Positions 1-8,684 of a DNA stretch of 64,000 bases are shown one piece after another. The DNA is from JANMZO01 sp963763135 (GTDB taxonomy: Bacteria; Actinomycetota; Acidimicrobiia; Acidimicrobiales; JANYDT01): positions 310,001-374,000 of the forward strand of contig CAVXNJ010000010.1 of NCBI GenBank assembly GCA_963763135.1, given 5' to 3'. The notes under the pieces were generated by a model. The model was not told the origin of the DNA. It searched no databases and saw only the letters and a program-made list of their open reading frames with translations. Positions within the stretch are counted from its first letter, which is position 1. Every line of letters begins with the position of its first letter. The translations under genes were made by a program, and so were the position numbers.

Positions 1-465
1 ATCAGGTCGGCTCGCGAGCCAATGCAACGGGCGACATCGTGTGAAGTCGTGAGCGTGCTGCGCGATCGAACCGCCTTCTGGTCCCCGCTCGCCGAAGAGC
101 AGGGCCGGGCCTTGCATTCCGAATTCCCGTTGGACTCGGTCTGGATCGGACTTTCGGCCGAACAGCTGTCTGCCGCCCTCGACGCGTTGATCGGAAACAT
201 ATTCGCGCATACGAATGAAGGTGTGGCCTTCGCGGTGAGCGGAAGTGTGACACGCACGAGAGTTCGAATCGACGTTACCGATGATGGGTGCGGCTTCCGC
301 AGCGGTGCCGAGGCGCGCGGTGTCAGCTTCTCCGGATCGACGGGGTTGGGCCTCTCGATTGCCAAGTCGACGACGGAAGCGGCCGGCGGTTCGCTGACTC
401 TGGGAAGCTCGGCAAACGGCGGAGCGCGAGTGACACTCGAGTTCCCGATTCTTCGCCGCACCTAG
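1..465 (+). CDS. Sensor histidine kinase, C-terminal part (cut by window edge)
   Basis: The frame is open from base 1, so only the last ~154 residues are present. They form a GHKL/HATPase_c domain: an N-box (DALIGNIFAHT), a G1-box-like DDGCGF and a G2-like stretch GSTGLGLSIAKS, ending with the usual GG.. L.S.. GG..V beta-strand pattern. This domain binds ATP and phosphorylates a His in the (missing) dimerisation domain. No response regulator follows; by family habit it would lie upstream. The asparagine of the N-box is present, so the visible half looks catalytically competent. The sensor input cannot be seen. Confidence 0.85.
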   Translation: MRSAREPMQRATSCEVVSVLRDRTAFWSPLAEEQGRALHSEFPLDSVWIGLSAEQLSAALDALIGNIFAHTNEGVAFAVSGSVTRTRVRIDVTDDGCGFRSGAEARGVSFSGSTGLGLSIAKSTTEAAGGSLTLGSSANGGARVTLEFPILRRT

Positions 466-476
466 TGGTCCACTAG
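462..476. promoter_or_regulatory. Perfect 15-bp palindrome at the kinase stop codon
   Basis: CTAGTGG-T-CCACTAG is a perfect dyad that includes the TAG stop of the kinase gene. It lies 160 bp upstream of the next start codon. It is too short and lacks a T-run, so it is a poor intrinsic terminator; an operator for a homodimeric regulator (possibly the cognate response regulator) is the alternative. Function is not established. Confidence 0.35.
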
Positions 477-635
477 CACCGCGCTACCTCAACTCCTTCC
501 TAAAAGTCACTGACTTAGGGCTCATTTTGAGTCGTCTCCCACAGCATGTCCGGTAGTTGCCGAGATCACGTCATGCCACCGAGCGAAAGCTTCGCGTCAC
601 GCGCTCGCAACACCGAACCCAACCAAGGAGAAGTT

Positions 636-1448
636 ATGCGTAGATACAACTCTCGGACTGCGGCCATGATGTCGGCGACCGCCGTCGCGGTGCTGGCCGT
701 TGCACCGACGATCGTTACCGCGAGCGGGGCCTCAGCGTCTGACAAGAACAAGCCGGACGAACAGCGTCGGGAGCAGGCGAAGAAGCTCGAAGAGAAGCAG
801 CGCGAAGACGCCAAGCGCAAAGAAAAGGAGAAAGAGAAAGAGAAAGAGAAAGAGCACGACGACGGGGACGACGACGGTCCGATTGTTCTCACGCCTCCGA
901 CCACGGTCCCGCCCGTTACCGCAGCCCCGACCACGGCTCCACCGACGGTCCCGCCAACCGCTGCCCCCACGACAGTGGCTCCTCCGACAACGGCCGCCCC
1001 GACCACCACCAAACCAGCGGCCACCACGACCACAAAGGCGCCGGTTGTCACGACCACGACAGCCGCACCAGCCCCGCTGATCCGGGCATCGGCCACCTTC
1101 CTCGCATCGAAGATTGGCGCACCGGTCCGGATGGACACCACGGTCACCAACGATGCCGCTTCTCCGGCCGCCGTTACCGTCGTCATCACGATGTCGTCTA
1201 CCGGTGCTCTTCCCGGATATCTCGAAGCGAAGGCGCTCACCGGCACCTGGGCCTGTTCCGCCTACGCGGCGAAGCCCGTGTCACCCCAGAAGTACACCTG
1301 CACCGGGACGCTTGCCGCAAAGACATCGGGTGTGATCACCGTCTCAAGCGGGAGCTCGATCGTTGGCACCGCCGGACAGACGCTGATCGCGGGCATCGTG
1401 GTCAACCCCGGTGGTATCGCAACCGGCGCCACCGCCGTGCTCGCGTAA
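636..1448 (+). CDS. Secreted Lys/Glu- and Thr/Pro-rich protein with C-terminal beta-sandwich-like domain
   Basis: An AAGGAGAAG ribosome site sits just before ATG 636, so this start is preferred over an upstream in-frame ATG at 546. Residues 1-35 form a signal peptide (basic start, Ala/Val-rich core, ASGASA cleavage-like end). Next come a charged segment with an uninterrupted Lys-Glu run, an Asp-rich patch, and a Thr/Pro-rich linker (about residues 95-165) typical of wall-spanning spacers. The final ~105 residues resemble DUF11/Ig-like beta-sandwich repeats with a WACS and a YTCTG cysteine pair. The C-terminus contains TGAT, the core of ApbE flavinylation sites, and apbE is next. Function is unknown; cell-surface location is inferred. 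Confidence 0.8.
   Translation: MRRYNSRTAAMMSATAVAVLAVAPTIVTASGASASDKNKPDEQRREQAKKLEEKQREDAKRKEKEKEKEKEKEHDDGDDDGPIVLTPPTTVPPVTAAPTTAPPTVPPTAAPTTVAPPTTAAPTTTKPAATTTTKAPVVTTTTAAPAPLIRASATFLASKIGAPVRMDTTVTNDAASPAAVTVVITMSSTGALPGYLEAKALTGTWACSAYAAKPVSPQKYTCTGTLAAKTSGVITVSSGSSIVGTAGQTLIAGIVVNPGGIATGATAVLA
828..854 (+). repeat. GAGAAA hexanucleotide microsatellite (4.5 units) inside the secreted protein gene
   Basis: Four tandem GAGAAA units plus GAG encode an alternating Glu-Lys run. The unit is six bases, so slippage would change length without breaking the frame. Confidence 0.85.
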
Positions 1449-1462
1449 GCAGCGGACTAGCG

Positions 1463-2401
1463 ATGTCGACACCCTCCGTTTCACGATTCACCGCGATGGG
1501 GTCCACCTGCGAGGTGGCCGTGATCGGAGGGTCTTCGAGCCGACTGGCTGATGTGGCTTTACGCCGCGCCCAGGCCCTCGAACAACGCTGGAGCCGGTTC
1601 ATTTCGTCCAGCGAGATCAGTCGGTTGAACGAGGACCCAACCATCACACGGAAGGTAAGTGCAGATACTTTCCTTCTCATCGACCACGCAGTGACGGCCT
1701 GGCGGTGGACATCAGGTCGATTCGACCCGACCGTGCTTCACGCGATGATCGCGAACGGCTATGACCGTTCGTTCGAAGCCGTTTCCGGGAACTCCAGTCG
1801 CCGACCGGCGCACCAACCCGCATCCGGTTGCTCTGGGATCACACTCGACCCGACGAGTCTCGAGGTAACGCTCGGACGCGATGTCGGCTTCGATCCGGGA
1901 GGAATAGGAAAGGGTCTGGCCGCCGATCTCATCGTCGAGTCGCTGCTCGACGCCGGTGCAACCGGTGCGTGCGTCAGCATGGGTGGCGACATCCGCGTCG
2001 CCGGGGAATTCCCGAGCGACGGCTGGGTTATCGGCATCGCCAATCCGTTGCTCGACGACGATCTCATAACGGCCATCACGTTGCAGGATCACGGACTCGC
2101 GACCAGCAACCGACTCATGCGTAGGTGGACCCGCGAAGACGTTGAACTCAACCACCTCGTGGATCCCAAAACCGGACGTCCCGTCACCGGCTATGTGGCG
2201 GCGTCGGTCATTACCGGCCAGGCGTGGTGGTCGGAGGCGCTGAGCAAAGTCGCGATGGTTGACTCCAGTGCAACCCGCCTCATATTCCCGCACCTCGTCG
2301 CAGAAGGCCTGTTCGTGCGCGCTGACGGTTCGGTGGACACCACGCCCGGCTTCAGTGTGTTCGACGTCGCGGCCGTCCAAGCGATGAAGGCCTCAGCCTG
2401 A
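1463..2401 (+). CDS. apbE: FAD:protein FMN transferase (ApbE family)
   Basis: ApbE enzymes move FMN from FAD onto a Thr/Ser of target proteins with Mg2+. Family marks are visible: AMGST near the N-terminus, FDPTVL, the glycine-rich FDPGGIGKGLAADL, SMGGDIR, ATSN and HLVDPKTGRPV, followed by the WSEALSKVAMV metal-site region. The length of 312 residues is normal. No signal peptide or lipobox is seen, so a cytoplasmic form is likely. The start lies 14 nt after the previous stop, implying co-transcription with the secreted Thr-rich protein, which ends in a TGAT-containing tail. The last 9 nt overlap the convergent ATP-grasp gene. Confidence 0.9.
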   Translation: MSTPSVSRFTAMGSTCEVAVIGGSSSRLADVALRRAQALEQRWSRFISSSEISRLNEDPTITRKVSADTFLLIDHAVTAWRWTSGRFDPTVLHAMIANGYDRSFEAVSGNSSRRPAHQPASGCSGITLDPTSLEVTLGRDVGFDPGGIGKGLAADLIVESLLDAGATGACVSMGGDIRVAGEFPSDGWVIGIANPLLDDDLITAITLQDHGLATSNRLMRRWTREDVELNHLVDPKTGRPVTGYVAASVITGQAWWSEALSKVAMVDSSATRLIFPHLVAEGLFVRADGSVDTTPGFSVFDVAAVQAMKASA

Positions 2402-3826
2402 ACGATCGTCGATAAACGGTCGAGGTTCTGCGCTGATGAGCGGCCCCAGATCCGAGCCGAGGTTCGCGTCAGCAAACCGCCAGAAGGCGGCCGCTAGTGG
2501 CGCAACCGAGTCCCCGACGCGGGTACGGTCCGGTCGCAGGGTCAGACGTATGCGGCCGTTGCTCGCTTCCTGAATTGACGACACGGTCGCATCCGCCGAT
2601 TCTGCTTCCCCGGCCCAGCGCCACTCCATCGCTCTTGCGTCGTAGACCAGTGGGCGATCCGTTGCGGTCACGACGTTGGCCGAAGGGACCGCCCTCCATG
2701 TTCCACCCCAGCGTTGAGCATCAGCGACCGCCAGTAGGTCGGCCTCGAAGGCTCGAGCGTCGAGTCCCAAATCAATGCCACCGGCGATGGCGTCGTTCAA
2801 CAACACGATCGGCAATGATGGCACCGACCCGAACATCGCCGTCAGACCCGCACCGAATCGTGGATTCAACTCCGTCGGACGGAACCCGCCTCCGGTGGCC
2901 ACGCCATCGATCGTGAACGCCCCTCGGTACCCGACCGTGGTGCGCAGATGGGCACCCACCGTTCGTGCCGCGGCCCGCATCGCGTCGCGCACTTCGGCGT
3001 CAGGATCGTAGAAGGTCGCGCATCCGACGTAGGCGAACGCGCCCTGGGAAGCGTTGCGTTCCACTCTTCGGAGCGTCAGCATCTCCACGGGCCGCAGCGT
3101 TGCGACGTAATCAGGAAAGACGATGCCATGAATGCTGCACGGGATTCCGTCAAGAAACGGCATCACCCGTACCGAGTCGCATCGACCGGAGAAGAACGCA
3201 AAGGCGTCGTGCAATTCCGTAGGGTTGCGAATCCACCGGACGTACTCCGCACCTCCGTTGAAACCTTCCTTCGTATCCCCTGACCACACGACGCCCTCGC
3301 CGGCGTCGAGCTCGTTCGATGCCCGGGTCAATTCCCGATGGTCAACCGGGGCGACAGTCGACGGAGCGTGCGGGAGACCAACAGCGTCCCAGAGCGCGTC
3401 GACCACGGTCTTGTCCTCGAGGGCCAACCACTCGGGCCGGCGATGAGCCAGAAACGGTCGCCCATCCAAATGCGACTGGGTGTTGAGGAATGTTCCGACC
3501 ACCAACGCCGTGCCAGCCGGGTCGAACGACCGTACGGCCTCAAGCAGATCGGCGGAGGGATTCGCGATGCGGGCCTCGGTGGCGCGGATTCCATCCATAG
3601 CGCCCGGTCCCACGTCGGCGTGAAAGACCAATGTTGTGGCCACCTCGGGCGACGGGAGCGGGCCGATGCCACGTCGTGCCAGTGCGACCACGAGAACGTC
3701 GGTGGCGTCCAATTCCCTCACCAGCTCAGCCATCGCCGTAAACCCCGTCGCCACTTCACCGATGAAGATGACTCGACGACCGGCAACCAGCGAACGGAGT
3801 GGTTCGGCATAGCGAAGCAGGTCCAT
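2393..3826 (-). CDS. ATP-grasp family protein, substrate unknown
   Basis: The 477-residue protein shows an ATP-grasp signature in its middle-to-C-terminal half: a GYRGAFTIDGV strand followed by ELNPRFGAGL, the Mg-ATP binding Glu-x-Asn motif. The N-terminal third has a Rossmann-like pre-ATP-grasp pattern (RVIFIGEVATGF). Such enzymes join a carboxylate to an amine or thiol through an acyl-phosphate. The partner substrate cannot be read; no peptide-ligase or purine-pathway neighbours occur. It is transcribed convergently to apbE with a 9-nt overlap and its ATG is clear. Confidence 0.7.
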   Translation of the reverse strand: MDLLRYAEPLRSLVAGRRVIFIGEVATGFTAMAELVRELDATDVLVVALARRGIGPLPSPEVATTLVFHADVGPGAMDGIRATEARIANPSADLLEAVRSFDPAGTALVVGTFLNTQSHLDGRPFLAHRRPEWLALEDKTVVDALWDAVGLPHAPSTVAPVDHRELTRASNELDAGEGVVWSGDTKEGFNGGAEYVRWIRNPTELHDAFAFFSGRCDSVRVMPFLDGIPCSIHGIVFPDYVATLRPVEMLTLRRVERNASQGAFAYVGCATFYDPDAEVRDAMRAAARTVGAHLRTTVGYRGAFTIDGVATGGGFRPTELNPRFGAGLTAMFGSVPSLPIVLLNDAIAGGIDLGLDARAFEADLLAVADAQRWGGTWRAVPSANVVTATDRPLVYDARAMEWRWAGEAESADATVSSIQEASNGRIRLTLRPDRTRVGDSVAPLAAAFWRFADANLGSDLGPLISAEPRPFIDDRSG

Positions 3827-3883
3827 GGTGAAACGTTACGGTTTCGCCTCGAACGAACCCGGAGCATTTCGCCGACATCGTTC

Positions 3884-3905
3884 CGAGCAAAGTTCGAGCA
3901 AAGTT
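3884..3905. repeat. 11-bp direct repeat (x2) upstream of the CoA-transferase gene
   Basis: CGAGCAAAGTT occurs twice head-to-tail, followed by a related CGCGAAGCGACTT. It lies between divergent genes (ATP-grasp leftward, CoA-transferase rightward). Helical-turn spacing is compatible with a binding site on one DNA face, but no function is shown. The remaining bases of this 220-bp gap show nothing else recognisable. Confidence 0.4.
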
Positions 3906-4046
3906 CGCGAAGCGACTTGGCGAAGCTCGCTTGGCCCGTTAGGGTCACGGCGTTACTCGCCCACGGAGAAACGAGACCCCGATGTACGTGCCACGTAGCT
4001 ACCCGCTGGACTCCGCTGTACTTTCGACCGTTCGGGACGTGACGCG

Positions 4047-5213
4047 ATGACGGGCGCAGGAAAGCCCTTGGCTGGAATCAAGGTCCTCGACCTGTCTCGC
4101 GTGTTCGCGGGGCCGGTCGCCGGCCGGGTGCTGGCCGACCTCGGTGCCGATGTCGTGAAGGTCGAACCCCCCGACGGCGATGTCAGTCGCAACTGGGGTC
4201 GCAAGATCGCCGGGCTCAGCACCTACTTCGTGCAGCAGAACGTCGGGAAGCGCAACATCAGTGTCGACCTCAACCACCCCGACGGACAGGCCATCATCAA
4301 AGACCTGGCGGCGCAGGCCGACATCGTGATCGAGAATTTCCGCCCCGGCGTGTTGGCCGCATTCGGCCTCGACTGGGCCGGCCTGTCGGCGATCAATCCT
4401 CGTCTGCTGATGCTGTCGATATCGGGGTTCGGCCAGAACGGCCCGGAATCACGGCGCGCCGCCTACGCGTCGATTGCCCACGCCGAAATGGGCCTCATCG
4501 CCCGGGGGCCCGAACTGGGAAGCCAGGACCTGCAGGATCTGACCTTCTCGGCGGCCGACGTGTTATCGGGACTGCACGGGGTCATCGGAATCATGGCTGC
4601 GCTCCGGTCGCGTGACGCCACCGGGAAGGGACAGCATCTCGATATCGCCATGGTTGACGCGATCGGGTTCTCCGACGACGCGATCATCTTCAACTTGGAT
4701 GGCCGTCGCGCTCAAGCGACGAACGGTGAGGTGTGGGACGCGGTCGGCGGTCCGGTCGTTCTCGCTGGAGGTTTCCAGTGGGTCTGGTCGCAACTCAGTC
4801 GGGTGGTTGGCGTACCTGATCCTGCCGGTCCCGATGCTGACCTCCCGACGAAGATCGAACTCCGACGCGAAGCGACCCGGAACTTCTTCATGAACCAACC
4901 CGACCGCGCCGCCCTGATTGCGGCTCTCGACAAGGCCAACCTGGCGTGGGGTGATGTGAAGGGTGGCCGGGACATCTTCGAATCCCCGACCATTCAGTCC
5001 CGTGGCTCGGTCGTGAAGGTTGATGATCGCGACGGTGGGGAACGGCCGGTCTTTCGCTCGCCCTACCGGTTCTCCGAGTTGGAGTCCGGCGTGGCCGGCC
5101 CCCCTCGTCACCGCGGCGAAGACAACGTAGGTGTACTTATGGATTGGCTTTCGCTGTCACCCGGCGAAGCCGAAGCCCGCGCGTCCACCGGAGCGATGCT
5201 CACCGACCGCTGA
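4047..5213 (+). CDS. Family III CoA-transferase (CaiB/BaiF)
   Basis: This enzyme class transfers CoA between carboxylic acids via an enzyme-anhydride on an Asp. The N-terminus has GIKVLDLSRVFAGPVAGRVLADLG (read in two halves here), then GADVVKVEPPDGD, VIENFRPGVL and SISGFGQNGP, all family hallmarks. The catalytic Asp fits the AADVLSGLHG segment near residue 172, and GKGQHLDIAMVDA follows. The length of 388 residues is normal. It stands alone on its strand, with an HNH endonuclease after it. Substrate cannot be inferred. Confidence 0.88.
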   Translation: MTGAGKPLAGIKVLDLSRVFAGPVAGRVLADLGADVVKVEPPDGDVSRNWGRKIAGLSTYFVQQNVGKRNISVDLNHPDGQAIIKDLAAQADIVIENFRPGVLAAFGLDWAGLSAINPRLLMLSISGFGQNGPESRRAAYASIAHAEMGLIARGPELGSQDLQDLTFSAADVLSGLHGVIGIMAALRSRDATGKGQHLDIAMVDAIGFSDDAIIFNLDGRRAQATNGEVWDAVGGPVVLAGGFQWVWSQLSRVVGVPDPAGPDADLPTKIELRREATRNFFMNQPDRAALIAALDKANLAWGDVKGGRDIFESPTIQSRGSVVKVDDRDGGERPVFRSPYRFSELESGVAGPPRHRGEDNVGVLMDWLSLSPGEAEARASTGAMLTDR

Positions 5214-5412
5214 ACGGGCGCGTTTGCGCGAGTGTGCCCGACCATGCCCGATTGCCGTCACCACGACGCACCCACACACCACTCCGGCGCTGCAGGCCGC
5301 ACCGCCGACACGGTGACAACACCCCGGCACTCTTTCACGCGATGCCCGCGCCCGATGGACTGATCTGCAAATTGTGACCATAGATTCGCCTGTGGCAAAG
5401 GTCATTGTTGAA

Positions 5413-5428
5413 TCGAACATATGTACGT
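5413..5428. promoter_or_regulatory. LexA (SOS) box-like dyad upstream of the HNH endonuclease gene
   Basis: TCGAAC-atat-GTACGT resembles the actinobacterial LexA box TCGAAC-N4-GTTCGA, with a perfect left half and a 4/6 right half. It lies 17 bp before the GTG start, where a repressor would block transcription. Several 13E12-family genes in mycobacteria are DNA-damage inducible, which fits. Confidence 0.5.
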
Positions 5429-5444
5429 TTTCGTGTAGTAGAGT

Positions 5445-6656
5445 GTGTGCGTGGACAGCTGCATCACCGATCAGATTGCCGTGGCACGAGCCGCGATCGA
5501 TCGCGTGCTGTCAGACCTCACAACCACTGATATCACTGGCTCCACGGTCAAGGAACTCCGGACGTTGCTGGACCGCCTTGATCTCGGAATTACGTTCACG
5601 TACAACCGGTTCCAGAAGTCCGGCGACCACCTCCTCGACGGCTACCCGAACGGGCCGGCCTGGCTCGCCGCGAACACGCGGGCGTTACGAAGCGAAGGGC
5701 ACGCCCGGAAAGAACACGCTGACCTACTGGACCTGCTCGGCTCGTTTGGTGACTCGTTCCACGCCAACCGGATCGGGTACGCGCACATTCGTATCCTGGC
5801 CCCAGCCGTAACCGAGGAACGACGCCCGTTGGCGGTTCGCGACGAGAGCGTGTTGCTCGAAGCGGCGGAAGCACTCACGCCATCGGAGTTCAAAATGGCG
5901 GTCCGTAAATGGGTGTCGTTATGCGACGACGAACTGTCCGACCCCACCCGCCCCGACACCCACGCTGCCCGTCGCCGGGTCACGTTGACCGTGCTACCCG
6001 ACGGATCCTGGAAACTCGACGGCATCCTCGAACCCCTCGCCGGCGAAACGCTCGCCGCCGCGTTAACCGCCGTCATGCCATCGAAACGATTACCCGACGA
6101 TGATCGCACCATCGTCCAGAAACGCCACGACGCCCTCCACGACATCGCCAACGAAATCCTCGGCCACGAGGACCTGTCGGAGGTACACGGCTCCTCACCG
6201 AATGTCACCGTGATCGTGAACGGGGAGAACGGAAACACCACCACACCGTCGGGCACAGTCCTCCCACGCTGGGTACGCGACGCCATGTGCTGCGAAGCAA
6301 CGTTCACCGCAGTGTTCCTATCCGGCAAAGGCGTACCGTTCGACGTTGGAACCCCCATCACCGGGATACCAGTCCGCACCCGCCGCGCCATCATCGCCCG
6401 CGACTGCCACTGCCGCTACCCCGGATGCTGCCGCCCACCCCGCTGGTCACACATCCACCACCTCAAACACCGCGAAGACAGCGGAACCAACGAACCCGAA
6501 AACCTCGTACTCCTCTGCAGCTTCCACCACAGACTCACGCATCGCCTAGGCCTCACCCTCACGATGGACACCGACAACATCACCCTCCTCATCCACTGGC
6601 CCAACGGCATCATCCTCCACAGCCCCCCAACCAACCAGCTCGCCCTCATGCGGTAA
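5445..6656 (+). CDS. DUF222 / HNH endonuclease of the 13E12 repeat family
   Basis: The N-terminal ~250 residues form the helical DUF222 domain. The C-terminal ~70 residues hold an HNH nuclease: ARDCHCRYPGC with paired cysteines, then HIHHLKHREDSG, NLVLLCSFHHRLTH. The His-Asn-His residues needed for metal-dependent cutting are all there. The family is highly paralogous in actinobacteria, and its role (repair, mobile or restriction-like) is unsettled. Two GTG starts (5445, 5451) are possible. The preceding LexA-like box suggests SOS control. A strong hairpin follows the stop. Base use near the end is unusually C-rich at third positions. Confidence 0.9.
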   Translation: MCVDSCITDQIAVARAAIDRVLSDLTTTDITGSTVKELRTLLDRLDLGITFTYNRFQKSGDHLLDGYPNGPAWLAANTRALRSEGHARKEHADLLDLLGSFGDSFHANRIGYAHIRILAPAVTEERRPLAVRDESVLLEAAEALTPSEFKMAVRKWVSLCDDELSDPTRPDTHAARRRVTLTVLPDGSWKLDGILEPLAGETLAAALTAVMPSKRLPDDDRTIVQKRHDALHDIANEILGHEDLSEVHGSSPNVTVIVNGENGNTTTPSGTVLPRWVRDAMCCEATFTAVFLSGKGVPFDVGTPITGIPVRTRRAIIARDCHCRYPGCCRPPRWSHIHHLKHREDSGTNEPENLVLLCSFHHRLTHRLGLTLTMDTDNITLLIHWPNGIILHSPPTNQLALMR

Positions 6657-6677
6657 CGAAACGCGCTCACCTTCACA

Positions 6678-6703
6678 CGCTGGCCGGAACACTCCGGCCA
6701 GCG
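6678..6703 (+). terminator. Hairpin terminator after the HNH gene
   Basis: CGCTGGCCGG and CCGGCCAGCG form a perfect 10-bp stem with a 6-nt loop, 21 nt after the stop codon. There is no T-run, which is common for actinobacterial terminators. Confidence 0.65.
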
Positions 6704-6744
6704 AACAGGCGCGTCACCCGACTACGACCGACGCCGGTCGCAAC

Positions 6745-7220
6745 GTCGTCGGAAAGATGAAAGGGTCGCTCGCGCCAGATCTGCTCGGGACTCCACTGCT
6801 TGTCCAACAGTTTCTGGACCTCAACGTTCACGACCGGGTCAGCAAGCTTTTGGGCCTTGGGGCGGGGTCTGCCTTCCATCATCTTGTTCTGCGCGTTGAA
6901 CGGCTGATAGTCACCGCTCGTCTCACCATTGCGAGCTAGTTCACGACAGATCGTCGACAGGGCATGGCCCGGGAGGAAGGCGGCGATCTTTCGGCCAGAC
7001 AAGCGGCACGAGTGGTGTCAGCGAGCACGATCCGCTTCTGCTGGCTCAGGTAGTGGCCCGACTCAGGCGTCTTCGCAGCGATCTCCGCTGTCACCGGTGC
7101 GTACACGTACGAGCGGTCCTGATACTTCGCACTGCGGCCATGCTGCCACCGAACGCCAGTTTTACGATGAACCCCAACCCGACGACGCTCTTCCGCGTTA
7201 CTTAACCCTGTCTTCGTCAA
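6745..7220 (-). pseudogene. IS30-family transposase remnant (frameshifted, DDE domain lost)
   Basis: The first frame (about 7220-7005) gives the IS30 N-terminus with RRVGVHRKTGVRW and YLSQQKRIVLAD. A frame change near 7003 (one base lost or two gained) leads into LSGRKIAAFL, STICRELARNG, the RPRPKAQKL segment and WSPEQIW. These are the N-terminal helix-turn-helix and linker of IS30 transposases. Homology stops near 6745; the catalytic DDE half is missing and no terminal inverted repeats were found. This is a dead fragment, probably an old insertion next to the HNH gene. Confidence 0.8.
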
Positions 7221-7656
7221 CTAGCACAGAAAGCCCGCTTCTCCACCGACGGGATACCCCACGACCACAACCCATCGCAACACCCCGGTTCGTTCAGGTG
7301 TAGCGACGACCGTCAGAACCCACCCCAAGCACCCCGGGCCAAGATTCGCCAGCATTCTCTAGCTGGGCCCGGAGGTCGATCATTCGCCTGCTATCGGTCA
7401 GGCCCTGCACGCCCTGACCGAGTCATTGCGGGGTTGGCGACTTCGATCTCATCGAATCCCTTTGAAGCAACATCGCGGCGATTTCGCAACGAAGAGAACT
7501 GCCCCGAGTCAGACATCGAACCAGCCACATGTACGGCTCAAACACCCACCTGAACACGACGTCCGGAATGGACTCGCTTCCGAATGGTCGAGGGCCAACG
7601 GGTTCGGTTAACAACTCCAAATGTGACTCCTCGGATTGGGGTTTCGAGCGTTCGGC
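7221..7656. other. Gene-free interval between IS30 remnant and glycerophosphodiesterase
   Basis: No convincing coding frame is seen; two opposing ~60-codon frames around 7423-7620 have no domain character or ribosome site. It may hold decayed insertion-sequence or flanking sequence. No repeat, tRNA or hairpin of note was recognised. Confidence 0.5.
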
Positions 7657-8569
7657 TTAGAGCATGCCTCGGTCCTTGAGCAGCTTTACGAGCACTTTGG
7701 GGCGACGCGTGTAGATCCCGTCGACACCGAGGTCGATCAGTTCCGCCATGTCCTTGGGATTGTCGACAACCCAGGTGAGGACTGCGGTGTTGCTTTGGTG
7801 GGCGAACGCCAGCGACTCCTTCGTGACCCGTTTGCGTCCATCGCTTCCTCGGAACGGCGGCTGGCTTACCAACTGGTTCGACCGGAACTTCTTGTCACCG
7901 GCATCGCGGGCAGCTCGGGCGACTCGACGGTCCTCGGATGTTCCTGACGTGTGGATGGCTGGACAGCTCTTTCGAAAGACCGCCACCTGCGCGGTGACGT
8001 CGAGTCCCACGTATACCGTGGAGCCACGATCAAGCTTCGTGAGCAACTTGCACAACGAAGTCGCCACCGAGGTGCGCTGATCTTTCACGTCCAGCGTCAC
8101 CAGTGAATCCGGGAATTTTCGCAGGACCTGATTCGATGGTTGGTATGTGCACATTCTTTCCCCGATAGGGGTACTTGCCCTTCAGCTTGAAGTTCCATCC
8201 GGCGTCGAGTTTGGCCAACTCCGCATAGGTCGAGGTTGCGACGCGACCATGCCCGTTGGTCGTGCGCTCCAAGGTGCCATCGTGAAATGCAATCGGGATG
8301 TTGTCAGCCGTCATCGAGACATCGATGTCCACGACGTCTCCACCTTGGGCCATGCTGCGCTCCCACGCCAACATCGTGTTCTCCGGATACTCTCCGTCGC
8401 CTCCACCATGAGGAATGACCAGTGGACGACCGATACGAAACGGATTGGCGCTGGGCGTCACAGCCATTTGTGAACTGCGCGCCACGGCGGAAGGAACAAT
8501 CGACATGGCAAACAGCGCGCTACCGATTACTGCGGGCAGTCGCCGAGTGTGTCGTGTGGGTGGACCCAT
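7657..8569 (-). pseudogene. Glycerophosphodiester phosphodiesterase, interrupted by one extra base
   Basis: Two overlapping frames together give a complete secreted GDPD. The chosen ATG (8569) begins a signal peptide of ~35 residues. The catalytic start PHGGGDGEYPENT, then VDIDVSM, FHDGTLERTTNG and HIPTIE lie in frame one. Near 8125 one base too many shifts to a frame reading QVLRKFPDSL, LDVKD, and the C-terminal TWVVDNPKDM and LGVDGIYT. The enzyme would hydrolyse glycerophosphodiesters to glycerol-3-phosphate and an alcohol outside the membrane. In the ELDV metal motif the usual Glu is Asp. It is either a recent pseudogene or a sequencing error, since both halves are otherwise well conserved. 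Confidence 0.8.
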
Positions 8570-8655
8570 GCTGAAGACTACGCCGAACAGGGGCAAACCG
8601 TTCACGACACGGACCCCGAGCCGACCACCGAGCGGGAATGCACTCATTCGAGTCC

Positions 8656-8684
8656 TGATCATCAAAGTTCGTATGATCAAACTC
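8656..8684 (+). promoter_or_regulatory. Leaderless promoter with 7-bp dyad operator for the MarR gene
   Basis: TGATCAT (8656-8662) and ATGATCA (8673-8679) are perfect inverted repeats spaced by 10 bp. The right arm overlaps a consensus -10 box TATGAT (8672-8677) that is exactly 7 nt before the ATG at 8685, the geometry of leaderless transcripts in actinobacteria. Autorepression by the MarR protein is the simplest reading. The divergent GDPD start lies ~90 bp away. Confidence 0.6.

Noticed and set aside
7423..7620. 65-codon leftward and 61-codon rightward frames in the gap after the IS30 remnant
   Set aside because: They overlap each other on opposite strands, have no ribosome sites and no recognisable family.
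7636..7947. 103-codon rightward frame
   Set aside because: Lies antisense to the conserved C-terminus of the glycerophosphodiesterase.
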